The notes under the pieces were generated by a model that was not told the DNA's origin, did no database searches, and saw only the letters and a program-made list of their open reading frames with translations. Below are positions 12,080 through 23,215 of a DNA stretch of 64,000 nucleotides, one piece after another. Position numbers and translations under genes: made by a program. Numbering within the stretch: position 1 is the stretch's first letter; the number at the start of each line of letters is the position of its first letter. The stretch lies in contig JAUEDM010000004.1 of the NCBI GenBank assembly GCA_033439685.1, positions 930,001 through 994,000 on the forward strand. Direction: 5' to 3'. Origin of the DNA: Apodospora peruviana. Its lineage: Eukaryota; Ascomycota; Sordariomycetes; Sordariales; Lasiosphaeriaceae.

Positions 12080-13727
12080 CTAAACCAAGACTGCATCCTT
12101 CTTTGTCCGTGATAAAAACTCTTTCTCAATCTCCCCAATCCCAAGTCTCTCATACTCGCTTTCCGGCGTCTGCATTACAATTAGCAGGTGACACTTTTGC
12201 CCAGTCTTTCCTACAACGACAACCCGCTCCAAGCTAAGGTCGCCGTAATGTTCGGTATCATATATAACCCATCCCCTCTCACTTCCAGATGAATCCAGTA
12301 TCTGGCGAGATATTGCCCCAGATGTCGCCTCCAAGGCCTCTTGTAGATGGCAACCCTGAAACTCCCATACATCAACAGTCAGGGTCTTCTTGATATTATC
12401 CTTGAAGGAGAGATTTTTATATAGCTTTATGCTGCCCCATTTGGCATCCAGAAACTTGATACCTCCCTCATATGCCATCCAAGACCACGATGGTATTTTG
12501 ATAGGCTCGCCGTACTCAATCTTCTTCATCTTTTGAGGGTCCTTCCGGTGCCAAAGAAGAGTCCGATGAAGAAATAAGTTGAAAGATCCGAAGCTCTCGT
12601 GGCACCTTAAAACTGAAGAAACTCGGGCTGGCAGCCCAGATATTGCAGCATTTCTATCAGTTGGGCGTGTAAGGGCGCGATTTGAGTAATCCTCAAGAAA
12701 TGACTGGAGGAAACTGATAGTGTCACTATATCCCGACATATAAAGCCGCCGGGGGAATCCAGGGTCCATCGCAAAGTGCCGCTTCGAGCGTGTTGAGCTG
12801 ATGAGGGAAATATTCGAATTAGCAACATAAACGCGAAAGCTATTTCTGCAATTCTTACATCTTTGTTAGGGTCAAATCTTCATAGTATATCCCTGAGCCG
12901 CATTCAAAATACATTTGATGGGCGCCAAAATGAACAGTGCGTCGAGACAACAGCCTTTCTTGCAAAACCCACCCTCTCATGTTGAGAAGAGCCCCCTCCA
13001 CCTCTTGATCGAAGTTAGCCGTATCGGAGAGGATATAGAATTGTCGGCCTAACTCATTTTCGACGTAGATATATTTACTTTCGACATTCTGTGCAAGAAA
13101 TCCTGATGCCGAACTGATGGCCGAAGTTGCAGCGATTGTGCAATAAGCGGAAGAATAGACGTCTCCCATACGCGAGGATTCTTTTTCCCAGTCTTCGGCA
13201 TCATCTTGGACAATGCAAAGTGAATCAATCCAAAGATAATCGACTCTAATACCTCGAGTCACATGGACAGCGTCTTGGAAAGTCAGTGGAAGATCGGTAA
13301 GTCGGAATCCACTTTCCGTTTCTCAAGAGGAAATATTCGCTTTAGTTGTGCAATATCCCGGTATGTCACTGGACTGCTGCGGACCCCAACAATGGGACAA
13401 AGTGAGATATGGTTGAATGTCCTGACCAGGAATAAGCCTCAAGGCTTCCAGGCTTCTCACGTCAAGAAGGCGTGTTGGGAATATTTTGTGGGACTTCTTG
13501 TGGAGCGTTTTGAGGAGCTTTGTACGGAGCCTTGTAAGGAGCCTTTTGTCAGGGTTGCAATCAGAATGATTGTTACAATGTTGAAGCCATTGGCGAAGTA
13601 GCACAAAACGCGGGTCCACGGCAGAGGCTGAGCTAGAGTCGAGTTCGAGAACTGATCCATGAGGCATTTCTAAAGGAGAAGTCGGTAAGGAGTCTATACT
13701 AGCATGCAAAGAGGTAGGGAAACAAAC
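12080..13727 (-). pseudogene. HET (heterokaryon incompatibility) domain portion, one premature stop
   Basis: C-terminal part of the gene model above. The HET signatures are all present: PYLTLSHCWGPQ, DYLWIDSLCIVQDDAEDWEK with GDVYSSAYCTIAATSA, and RGWVLQERLLSRRTVHF. The upstream linker WLQHCNNHSDCN is typical. A TGA at 13325..13323 interrupts the frame just after TTKANISS, and the same frame then continues ETESGFRLTDLPLTFQDAV. The conserved sequence reads straight through and no GT..AG intron can remove the TGA, so it is a real stop in this sequence. The rest, to the TAG at 12080, is open. Its intron (12858..12798) is canonical. Either this allele is inactive, the stop is recent, or a truncated N-terminal product is made. 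Confidence 0.88.
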
Positions 13728-16700
13728 CTGAGATAGATAGCCAAGGGGGGTTGGGTTGGGTTGCCAAGCCGCGTTCAATTCGATGTACCTTGGGGACGTC
13801 GCAGAAACCAGGGATGTGCTTCAATATGCGAGGAACACGATTATCCCTAGCACCGGTAGAAACTCCAAACAAATTTGACAAGAACTGGGTATGGAAATTC
13901 CTGTCGAGCTTGACAGAAATATCGGCCTACAGTCCAGGTCAGCTAAGGCAACACAAGTTCAATGTCGTGTCGCGGGATCACTTACATTCTACACCAACAC
14001 ATTCAACAGGTCAGTAAACGACACAAACAGTCAACATCGAAGGCCTACTTACTTCCTACACCAACATATACAACAGGTCAGTAGACGGCACAGAGAGTCA
14101 AAATTGCAGGGCCACTTACTCCCTACACCAACACACACAACAGTTCAGTAGACGCCACAGACAGTCAACATCGCAGTGCCACTTACCAACTACACCAACA
14201 CACACTCAAGGTCAGTAGACGCCACAGATAGTCAACATGCAGGGCCACTTACCATCTACACCAACACATGCAACAGCTCAGTAAACGACACAGATAGTCA
14301 ACATGCAGTGCCACTTACTCTCTACACCACCACACGCAACAGGTCAATAAACGCCAAAGATAGTCAACATGCAGTGCCACTTACTCTCTACACCAATACA
14401 CACAACAGGTCAGTAGACGGCACAGACAGTCAACATCGCAGTGCCACTTACGACCTAGACCAACACACACAATAGATCAGTAGATGGCACAGACAGTCAA
14501 CATCGCAGAGCCACTTACGCCCTAGACCAACACACACAACAGGTCAGTAAACGGCACAGAGAGTCAGCATCGCTGGGCCACTTACAAACTACACCAACAC
14601 ATACAACAGGTCAGTAGACGGCACAGACAGTCAACATCGCAGGGCCACTTACGGTCTACACCAACACATGCAACAGCTCAGTAGACGGCACAAACAGTCA
14701 ACATCGCAGGGCCACTTACAAACTACACCAACACACACAACAGGTCAGTAAACGACACGGACAGTCAACATGCAGGGCCACTTACCAACTACACCAACAC
14801 ACACAACAGGTGAGTAAATGCCACAAACAGTCAACATCGCAGGGCCACTTACTCCCTAGACCAACACACAACAGGTCAGTAAATGCCAGACAGTCAACAT
14901 CGCAGGGCTACTTACGATCTACACCAACACATACAACAGGTTAGTAAACGCCACGCATAGTCAACATCGTAGGGCTACTTACAAACTACACCAACACACA
15001 CAACAGGTCAGTAAACGACACAGACAGTCAACATGCAGGGCCACTTACGAACTAGACCAACACACACAACAGGTTAATAAACGGCACAGACAGTCAACAT
15101 CGTAGGGCCACTTACGAACTACACCAACACACACAACAGGTTAGCAAATGCCAGACAGTCAACATCGCAGGGCCACTTACGGGCTAAACCAACACACGCA
15201 ACAAGTTAGTAAATGACACGAATAGTCAATATCGCAGGGCCACTTACTCTCTACACCAACACAAACAACAGATCAGTAAATGCCACACAAAGTCAACATT
15301 GCAGGGCCACTTACAAACTACACCAACACACACACAAGGTCAGTAGATGGCACAGACAGTCAACATCGCAGGGCCACTTACGGTCTACACCAACACATAC
15401 AATAGGTCAGTAGACGCCACAAACAGTCAACATGGCAGGGCCACTTACGACCTAGACCAACACACACAACAGGTTAGTGAACGACACAGACAGTCAACAT
15501 CGCAGTGCCACTTATCAACTATACCAACACACACTCAGGGTCAGTAGACGCCACAGATAGTCAACATGCAGGGCCACTTACCATCTACACCAACACATGC
15601 AACAGCTCAGTAAACGACACAGATAGTCAACATCGCAGGGCCACTTACGGTCTACACCAACACATGCAACAGGTCAGTAAACGGCACAGATAGTCAACAT
15701 TGCAGGGCCACTTACAAACTACACCAACAGACACAACAGGTTAGTAAATGCCAGACAATCAACATCGCAGCGCCACTTACCAACTACACCAACACACACA
15801 ATAGGTCAGTAAACGTCACGCATAGTCAACATCGCAGGGCCACTTACTCCCTAGACCAACACATACACAAGGTCAGTAGACGGCACAGGCAGTCAACATC
15901 GCAGGGCTACTTACGACCTAGACCAACACACACAACAAGTTAGTGAACGACACGGACAGTCAACATCGCAGGGCCACTTACGTACTACACCAACACACAC
16001 AACAGCTCAGTATATGCCACACACAGTCAACATCGCAGGGCCACTTACGAACTACACCAACACACACAACAGATCAGTAGACGGCACAAACAGTCAACAT
16101 TGCAAGGCCACTTACAACCTACACCAACACACACAACAGGTTAGTAAATGCCAGACAATCAACATCGCAGCGCCACTTACCAACTACACCAACACACACA
16201 ACAGGTCAGTAAACGGCACAGAGAGTCAGCATCGCTGGGCCACTTACAAACTACACCAACAGATACAACAGGTCAGTAGACGGCACAGACAGTCAACATC
16301 GCAGGGCCACTTACGGTCTACACCAACACATGCAACAGCTCAGTAAACGACACAGATAGTCAACATGCAGTGCCACTTACAAACTACACCAACACACACA
16401 ACAGCTCAGTATATGCCACAGACACTCAACATTGCAGGGCCACTTACAACCTACACCAACACACACAACAGGTTAGTAAATACCACACACAGTCAACATT
16501 GCAGGGCCACCTACGAACTACACCAACACACACAACAGGTCAGTAGACGCCACAAACAGTCAACATTGCAGGGCCACTTACGCGCTACACCAACACACGC
16601 AAGAAGTTAGTAAACGATACGAACAGTCAATATTGCAGGGCCACTTACGAACTACACCAACCCAAACAACAGGTCAGTAAATGCCACACACAGTCAACAT

Positions 16701-17442
16701 CGGAGGGTCACTTACTCCCTACACCAATACACACAATAGATCAGTAGATGGCACAGACAGTCAACATCGCAGAGCCACTTACGCCCTAGACCAACACACA
16801 CAACAGGTCAGTAAACGGCACAGAGAGTCAGCATCGCTGGGCCACTTACAATCTACACCAACACACACAATAAATCAGTAGACGGCACAAACAGTCAACA
16901 TTGCAGGGTCACTTACAAACTACACCAACACACACAACAGGTCAGTAAACGGCACAGACAGTCAACATTGCAGGGCCACTTACGGCCTACACCAACACCC
17001 ACAATAGGTCAGTAGACGGCACAGACAGTTAATCATCGCAGGGCTACTTACAAGCTACACCAACACACACAACAGGTTAGTAAATGCCAGACAGTCAACA
17101 TTGCAGGGCCACTTACTTCCTACACCCACACACAATAGGTCAGTAGACGCCACACATAGTCAACATCGCAGGGCCACTTACGACCTAGACCAATACATAC
17201 AACGGGTCAGTAAAAGTACTCAGTGACAACATCATGGTGACACTTACTTCCTATACCAAAATACACATAATAAAGTTAGCTCAAACTCATTAATGATATA
17301 GGTATCAAATACGCGTAACAACTTCTTAAGCAACCCCCTTACATTCTAGACTGTGTTAGCATTCGTAAACTCCGGATTTATCCATGAAACATACCGTAAA
17401 TAAACCATCTTCTACCCCCTCCATTGCTGTCATTCCCTCCAT
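12080..17442 (-). CDS. HET-domain gene with 51 microexons (full gene model)
   Basis: Proposed single gene. Exon 1 is 17442..17395 (16 codons from an ATG, with two further in-frame ATGs). Then come 51 three-nt exons between 17345 and 13986, exon 13926..13789 (46 codons, ending FCDVPK), exon 13727..12859 and exon 12797..12080. Introns next to the array are 17394..17346 (49 nt, GCTAAC branch site), 17342..17251 (92 nt), 13985..13927 (59 nt), 13788..13728 (61 nt) and 12858..12798 (61 nt). All junctions up to 13727 are phase 0 and the last is phase 2, so the frame is kept throughout, about 641 codons. The microexons supply a hydrophobic block; the C-terminal part is a HET domain, an incompatibility and cell-death module. 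One in-frame TGA at 13325..13323 interrupts it. The HET part is certain; the splicing of the 5' half is inferred from sequence alone. Confidence 0.7.
13986..17345 (-). repeat. Tandem array of 51 three-nt microexons separated by homologous introns
   Basis: The repeat unit is about 67 bp. On the minus strand each unit starts GTAAGTGGC, has a branch site (TACTGAC, TACTAAC or a variant) about 20 nt before its end, and closes with TGGTGTAG or a close variant. Exactly three bases then precede the next GTAAG. I count 51 such triplets. The intron bodies are nearly alike, apart from the two at the upstream end, while the triplets vary over at least 20 codons. All 51 are sense codons. Donors are GT in every unit except one (AT at 15515, after the TTG at 15516-15518); one more is GTAGG (16514). 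Every acceptor is TAG. Variant introns recur in blocks, for example one carrying CCCAGCGATGCTGACTC (minus strand) near 14559, 16221 and 16822, which shows segmental duplication inside the array. Confidence 0.9.
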
Positions 17443-18400
17443 AGCCGAGATATTTATGGCCTTAATGAGGAGTCCCTGTAAACTTTTGTTCGCGTCTCAC
17501 AATATCACTATCTCAGTACAAGAGAAGATAGAAGGGAGATTAGTAGATGCCTCGTCGTGCGCGATGTGGTCTGAAGTTAAGAAGTTAAGCATCACTTCGT
17601 CAGTGCGGGGTTGCGCGAAAATTGTACAACTTTGTGGCGTTGGCATGGCAGATCAATTACAGGCCGGCTGTAACATCCATAACCCAACCTGTGGTGGGAT
17701 GGTTGGTGGCGAGGTTGGTGGCTAATCTGGGTCATACGAGCTGAGATCTGGGTCATACGAGCTGGGCTAGTTCAGCTCCCTCGGACTGAACTTCAGCTTC
17801 CATAAGCACAAGCTCTATATGGTAATTGGTATATAAGAAGAACCCTCTGCCAAAACCAAAGAGCGAAGTAGGTTTTAATCAATTAGTGAGCGGACACCTA
17901 CCACCGGAACCCCAATACCGTTCACCTGTGACCCTTGCCAACTATGGCGCATTTTGTGTTACGCCGGCTGCCCCTTTTTGCAGCAAAGTGGGTGTTGATG
18001 CTGGCGGTGGTGGTGATATTAATTTCTAGATCAACCACAAAGTTCTTCCTCCTCTTTAGTCCTAAAATTAGCGGCCGTCTGACAACCCTCGCTGAACTGT
18101 ACATCAGAAACGTGTACAAGATATCAAAATCGTCCTTTCCTGAAAATAGAGGTCACTCTCCCACACCACCGTTTCCTCTCCATAATTACATTCACCTACA
18201 GTAACGAAATCACGCCCGGTATATGGCAGCCTGCCGCAGCCCGCCTCGTCTCTCCGAGCAAGCCATAACATTGCGTCACAACCCTAACCCTCAACCCTGG
18301 GTTTTGCAGGGTCTGAATCTCCGCGACTGCCCCACATCATATCCCAGAATGGTTTAGACCCACTGCCTCGTCCGCTTCGCTTAGTCATTCGACACAATGC
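17443..18400. promoter_or_regulatory. 5' flank of the microexon HET gene
   Basis: About 950 bp upstream of the proposed first exon. It should contain the promoter of the microexon gene. A TATA-like AT-rich patch lies just upstream of the ATG (17449-17460). I see no gene; short open frames here do not look coding. Confidence 0.35.
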
Positions 18401-19671
18401 CGCTGGAGGTTGGAGGGCTCAGAGTTCATATCGCCGGAATGCGGATGCGCCAGAGTTACGGGCCTCTGCCAAGAGCGGCCGACGTTGCCCTGTCGCCTTT
18501 GCGTCTTGCAGCCGGCGACAGCAATCCAGAGGTCGTCTCCGAATGCAACCTCACGCCCTTTGCGACGGCTTCATTGCAAAAACCAATTGGCGTCGCCGCG
18601 GCACAGCCACCTGATGTAATTTGCACCAATTGCATCCGCCTACGGCGGGGGCTTGCCTACGTCCTTTCTGCTAAGTCAGGCAATCTTTGCGATATTGACT
18701 TCGTTCTCTGCTCCTAGCGCTTCTCTTGCTCCCGGGAGGATATTCCCGTCCGTATCGAGGACTGCAGTTCGGTTGGCGTTGTCGACTCTGATCGGGTACA
18801 GTTGGTCTCCGAGTACCCGCACTCCAGGGACCGGAATCTTCTATGCTGCGTCCTTGACAATCTGCATCTCATTTTCGTTTCTGCAGATTATTTTAACCCG
18901 GTCCGGGTTCCGGGCTTCCCTCACTACTCTGCACAGCGCCAGTTTCCCTGATTCTCACAAGTTTGGATTTCTGTCTCTATTGCCTTCCTGATCTCTGCCA
19001 CCTGGAGCTTTCCCTTTTCCCTTTCCTCCACTCTGGATGTATCGACAGTACAGAACAGGGTGTCCGTAACGGTTGTAGGCATGTATTCGACAGAGAAAGA
19101 GTGCGTAACCCGCTAGGTTGGCTCGCCGGTGGCGTCCGGGCAACATCGGCGTACGATGCCCTGGGGCTCGTTTCGGCTGAAGTAGAAACGGCCGGGTTGC
19201 GAGCGGGGGGACCTCCATCTGGTCTCGGACGTGTCGTAATTCCTCCGACAACTGGGCCTTGGTGTCTGCCAGCGCGTTTTCTACCTGACGTAGCTTACGG
19301 TTCAGTTCTTCAATCGTATTTTGCTGTCTGGTCACCACTGCGCAAAGTTCGCGGATTGTATTTCCTTGCCCTTTAACCATATCGCGCATCTCGTCTCGTT
19401 GTTCATTGATCGCCTCCAGGAGCTTCTGAAGCGCCGACTTTCCTGTCTCTGCCACGTTGTTCGTTCCGTTCCCGCCTCCCAGTATACGTGTTGTCTTCGA
19501 TGTCGCGGGCCACATGGTGTCGCTGCTATTTCTTGATATAGTTGTCGCGTCTTCGAGCGATTGCATGGCTTCGCATACTTTCGGGCTCGGTTTCGCGTTG
19601 TGCTTTGGTTGTCGGGGCGGCGTTAGCTGGTCGGACGTGTTGACCATGATTTCGCCCTGCGTCGCCGCCAT
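18400..19671 (-). mobile_element. Tad1-like non-LTR retrotransposon, ORF1 remnant
   Basis: The minus strand from ATG 19671 gives an open stretch with a coiled coil (KLLEAINEQRDEMRDMVK, then NTIEELNRKLRQVENALA), typical of ORF1 proteins of fungal Tad1-clade LINEs. After 18955 the homologous reading resumes in another frame as LALCRVVREARNPDRVKIIC and continues with NILPGAREALGAENEVNIAK. In-frame stops lie within that part. The CCHC knuckles and the reverse transcriptase are not found in the window. This is therefore a 5' fragment, truncated and mutated, with no activity expected. The left limit is uncertain. Confidence 0.75.
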
Positions 19672-21291
19672 GTTGGCGCTAATCTGCAGGGAGGTACAAC
19701 CTTCTCAAAGGACTACCTCCCCTTAAATTTGCGATAAAGATCGATCTTTGGTCACCTAGAGGTCAAAGGATCTAGGCAAAGGATCTCTGTTGGCTGGCCA
19801 TAAAGCCATCGCTTTCTCGCACGCATTTCGTTTCTTTCCTTCTTTTACTCTCTAGCTTAGAATTCCATGAATTCAGTACAATCAATCGAAGCATTGCCTC
19901 TTAGATCTACCAATCTCGTGACAACTACTATCTGCAATTTTGTACAATTCCTTAATTTGGAAAATAAGCAATAAAACAGAAAGGCGCGATTAAGACTGAT
20001 ATCTCGGGCTTGGTTAGGTTAGATAACTATCTCCTTTGATAGGAAGCTAGGTAGGTACCTACTAAGTAAATATTACGATAACGTTATCCTTCTTAATGGC
20101 TGCTGCAGGCAGATTCTCAACTCCTGTCCAAACTTCGTGGACGGATTATGACTGTCCCCGTTGTCGGGTCCAGTCCAGCGACTAAGTCTGGATCATCTAC
20201 ACTAATACAATCTATCCACCATCCTTTACTTCTAGATCTCAGGGTTGTCTTTATAGACCCTCTCACGCTTTGGAAACAGCACAGTGAAACATGTTTCGTT
20301 TTGTGTTGGCGATAAACTAAATATGTTTCACGGCTATTTCCAAGTTGTTGATTATTACTGGCAGTCGAGGTTCATTTCTCTCGTGTCATGACTCCAGGAC
20401 GAGGTCTATATCTCAGTCTGTAAGTCTGGTGATGTTTGGTGTTTACTTAGTGTGATATCATTCCCCTAAGGGGGTAGGAGTCGAAACAAAACATTTTTCG
20501 GTATTTACCAATCAATTCAGGAGTGGCTTGTCAATTTTGGCTATTCTCAAATGTGGCCATGCCTTCAACTTTTTTCTGCGCAGGAACCACCACGTTTCAG
20601 ACATCCCATACAATAATTCCGGCGGTAAATCTTGCCGATGTTTGAGATATCCGAATGAACCGCTGCGGCTTACATGTCCGCGGATCCTTCTAATGTCTTT
20701 CTGCCCTACCCACGGACCTTCTCTCTCTCCAATTCCCGTCTTCGGTTGCAACCCCTACTTTCCTCAGCCCGAATCATCCGATTTGGTAGCACTCACGATC
20801 TCGCCTCCGGGTCAACAACCGATATGCAGGAACCCGCTCGTAACGGTCTCGGGCGGCCGACTCTGTGTTACCCAACCTCATTATTAAACTCGAGGTGGTG
20901 AGTGTGCACTGACTACCAAATGAGCCGAAGTTCTGCACTGGCACCATGGGACGGTTCTGCCGAGGGATTGGGTTGAAACAACAAAGCATTGTCTCCTGTC
21001 TGGTAGTCTTGGGAGAGCATTATCCTGGCGGCCGCGCCGCTGATGATCATCATGATAAGGCTTGTCGGGCACGGAGACGGGCATGGGGAGATGGCCTCTG
21101 ATGCGCGAGGGTAAGGTACTAATAGAGCTGATCTGCCACGCGATCATCGGCTACCCAAAAGCTGGGATAGACATTTTCTGGTTCTTTAATACCAACCATT
21201 CGTCTCTCGAATTGACACAGACCAACGAAGCTAGCTTCAATCTCTGAATCCCAAGTCACTCTTTTACCTTTACTCTTTGTTTATTGTTACG
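19672..21291. other. Gene-free AT-rich stretch upstream of the carboxypeptidase
   Basis: 1.6 kb without a convincing gene. It may include the 5' part of the degraded LINE and the carboxypeptidase promoter. A small inverted repeat (GTGAAACAT ... ATGTTTCAC) lies at about 20284-20329. No tRNA is seen. Confidence 0.4.
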
Positions 21292-23215
21292 ATGCGCTGG
21301 ACTCACGCGTCGCCGCTGCTGGGCGTGGCCTCTTCCGTGCTGGCCACTCTCAATCTGAAGCACTTCCACCCAGACCTAGTAGCTGAACCTGCTAGACAGA
21401 CAGACCCGCGACAGTATGTCGGTGCTCGCGACACGCGGCCGGTAGGGTTGCGGCAGCAGGCGCAACCGCTCTTCCTCACCGATCAAACTAAAAGTATTTT
21501 CCTCTGCTTCTTCTCAAGGAATAACGATGGAAGGCTGAAACTAACATGTCGTGGCAGAATTCGCGATCAACGGGTCCGGCATACCAGAAGTTAACTTTGA
21601 CATCGGCGAATCCTACGCCGGACTGTTGCCCATAGAAGGTAACGACACCAGCAACGAGCTCTTCTTCTGGTTCTTCCCCTCAACCAACCCCGCGGCCCAA
21701 GAGTCAAAGGAGATTCTCATCTGGCTGACCGGCGGGCCGGGCTGCTCGTCGGTCGGCGAGCTGATGCAGTCCAACGGGCCGTTCGTCTGGCAGCCCGGCG
21801 TGTTCAAGCCGTTCGCCAACAAGTGGAGCTGGCACCACCTCACCAACGTGGTCTGGATCGACCAGCCGATCGGGACGGGCTTCTCGCACGGCAACGTCAC
21901 CGCCAGGGACGAGGTCGACGTGGCGCGGCAGTTCCTGGGGTTCTGGAAGAACTTCGTCGACACTTTCGCCCTGCGGGGGTACAAGGTGTACGTGACGGGG
22001 TCGTCGTATAGCGGCATGTACGCCCCATACATCTCGAGCGCCATGCTCGACGAGAACGACAAGACCTACTTCAACGTGACGGGCATGATGATCTTTGACG
22101 GCCTGTACTCAAAAGAGCCAGTCTCGACCGATGTCCCTGTCGCGTCGTTCGTCAGCCAGTACAAAGACATCTTCGCCTTCAACAACACCTTCAGCGAGAC
22201 CGTCCAAGCGGCGGCCGACCAGTGCGGCTACACCGACTACATGAAGAAGTACCTCGTCTTTCCCGCAAACGAGACCCAGCCCGCCGCGCTGCCAGGCCAG
22301 AAGGACGACAACACCGCCATGGATGGCTGTGCGCTCTTCGAAAACGTCTACCTCGCCGCAGTCGAGCTCAACCCCTGCTTCAGCGTCTACACCATTGCCG
22401 ACAGGTGCCCGCTTGTCTACGACCCGCTCGGGTTCGCGGCGGGAACGTTCTATGTCCCCGAGGGCTCCGGTCCGGTCTTCATGGACCGCGAGGACGTGAA
22501 GCGGGCGATCAACGCACCCGTGAACCAGACGTGGGAGTTTTGCACCAGCGGCGTTTTCGTGAACGACACGGACAACTCTCTCAACTCCGGACCCGGCAGC
22601 CAGCCACAGCTGATCAGCGTGATCGAGCGCACACAGAACGTGATCCTGGGCCACGGGAGCCAGGACTTTGTCCTGATCGCCGACGGGTCGCTGCTGACGA
22701 TCCAGAACATGACTTGGGGCGGCAAGCTCGGGTTCCAGGAGCGCCCGACCGCGCCGCTGTACATACCCTACCACGACGGCAACGACGAACCCACGACGCT
22801 GACGGGGGCGGGAGTGGTCGGCACGGCGCATACCGAGCGCGGGCTGACATACTTTGGCGTTGCGCCGGCGGGCCACTTTCTGACGTCGAACCAGCCGGCC
22901 GTGGCGTTCCGGGCGCTGGAGATTTTGTTGGGCAAGGTCGAGAACTTCCAGTCGACGGTGCCGTTCTCCAATGACAAGAACGCGACGGTGCAGCCTGAAG
23001 TGAACTTGGGCAACGGCACGGTGTTTGCTGGGTTCGTGGACCGTGGATTCGAGATTGCCGGGACGGGGGATGTTAATGAGACGGGGAAGGTCTTGGGCAG
23101 TGGGAGGACTGGCGCGTCGTCGCTGACAGGCACAATAACTGCTGGTGCTGAGAGGAAGACGATTGCTCTATCGGGGCTGGTGGCCACGGTCGGCCTTGCG
23201 ACGATGTTGTTGTAG
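21292..23215 (+). CDS. Secreted serine carboxypeptidase (S10), probably GPI-anchored
   Basis: Removes C-terminal residues from peptides at acid pH (family knowledge). Exons 21292..21493 and 21558..23215 are joined by a 64-nt intron (phase 1, CTAAC branch site), giving 619 aa. The N-terminus has a weak signal peptide (SPLLGVASSVLATL). S10 motifs are WLTGGPGCSSVGEL (oxyanion region), WIDQPIGTGFS, the nucleophile in VTGSSYSGMY (usual form GESYAG), an Asp in ILGHGSQDFVLIADG, and the His in VAPAGHFLTSNQP. Several NxT/S sequons are present. The C-terminus is a Ser/Thr/Gly spacer followed by a hydrophobic tail (IALSGLVATVGLATMLL), as in GPI-anchored S10 enzymes. The nucleophile box is divergent but keeps Ser. 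Confidence 0.9.

Noticed and set aside
14176..16881. Plus-strand open frames through the repeat, coding a repetitive Thr/His/Ser-rich protein
   Set aside because: Repeat length (usually 67 bp) is not a multiple of three, so frames hold for only a few units; none has a start context or continues through the array. They are shadows of the minus-strand intron array.
13986..17345. CRISPR-like array or simple minisatellite
   Set aside because: The genome is eukaryotic, the variable parts are only three bases, and the constant part carries donor, branch site and acceptor in the right order and spacing. A plain minisatellite would not predict the matching unrelated flanking introns.
20284..20329. 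Inverted repeat GTGAAACAT ... ATGTTTCAC as a transposon end or terminator
   Set aside because: Short arms, no target duplication, no coding context; probably chance.
6255..21290. A complete Starship element
   Set aside because: No terminal direct or inverted repeats were found at either side of the island, and the candidate captain is damaged. Kept only as a hypothesis.
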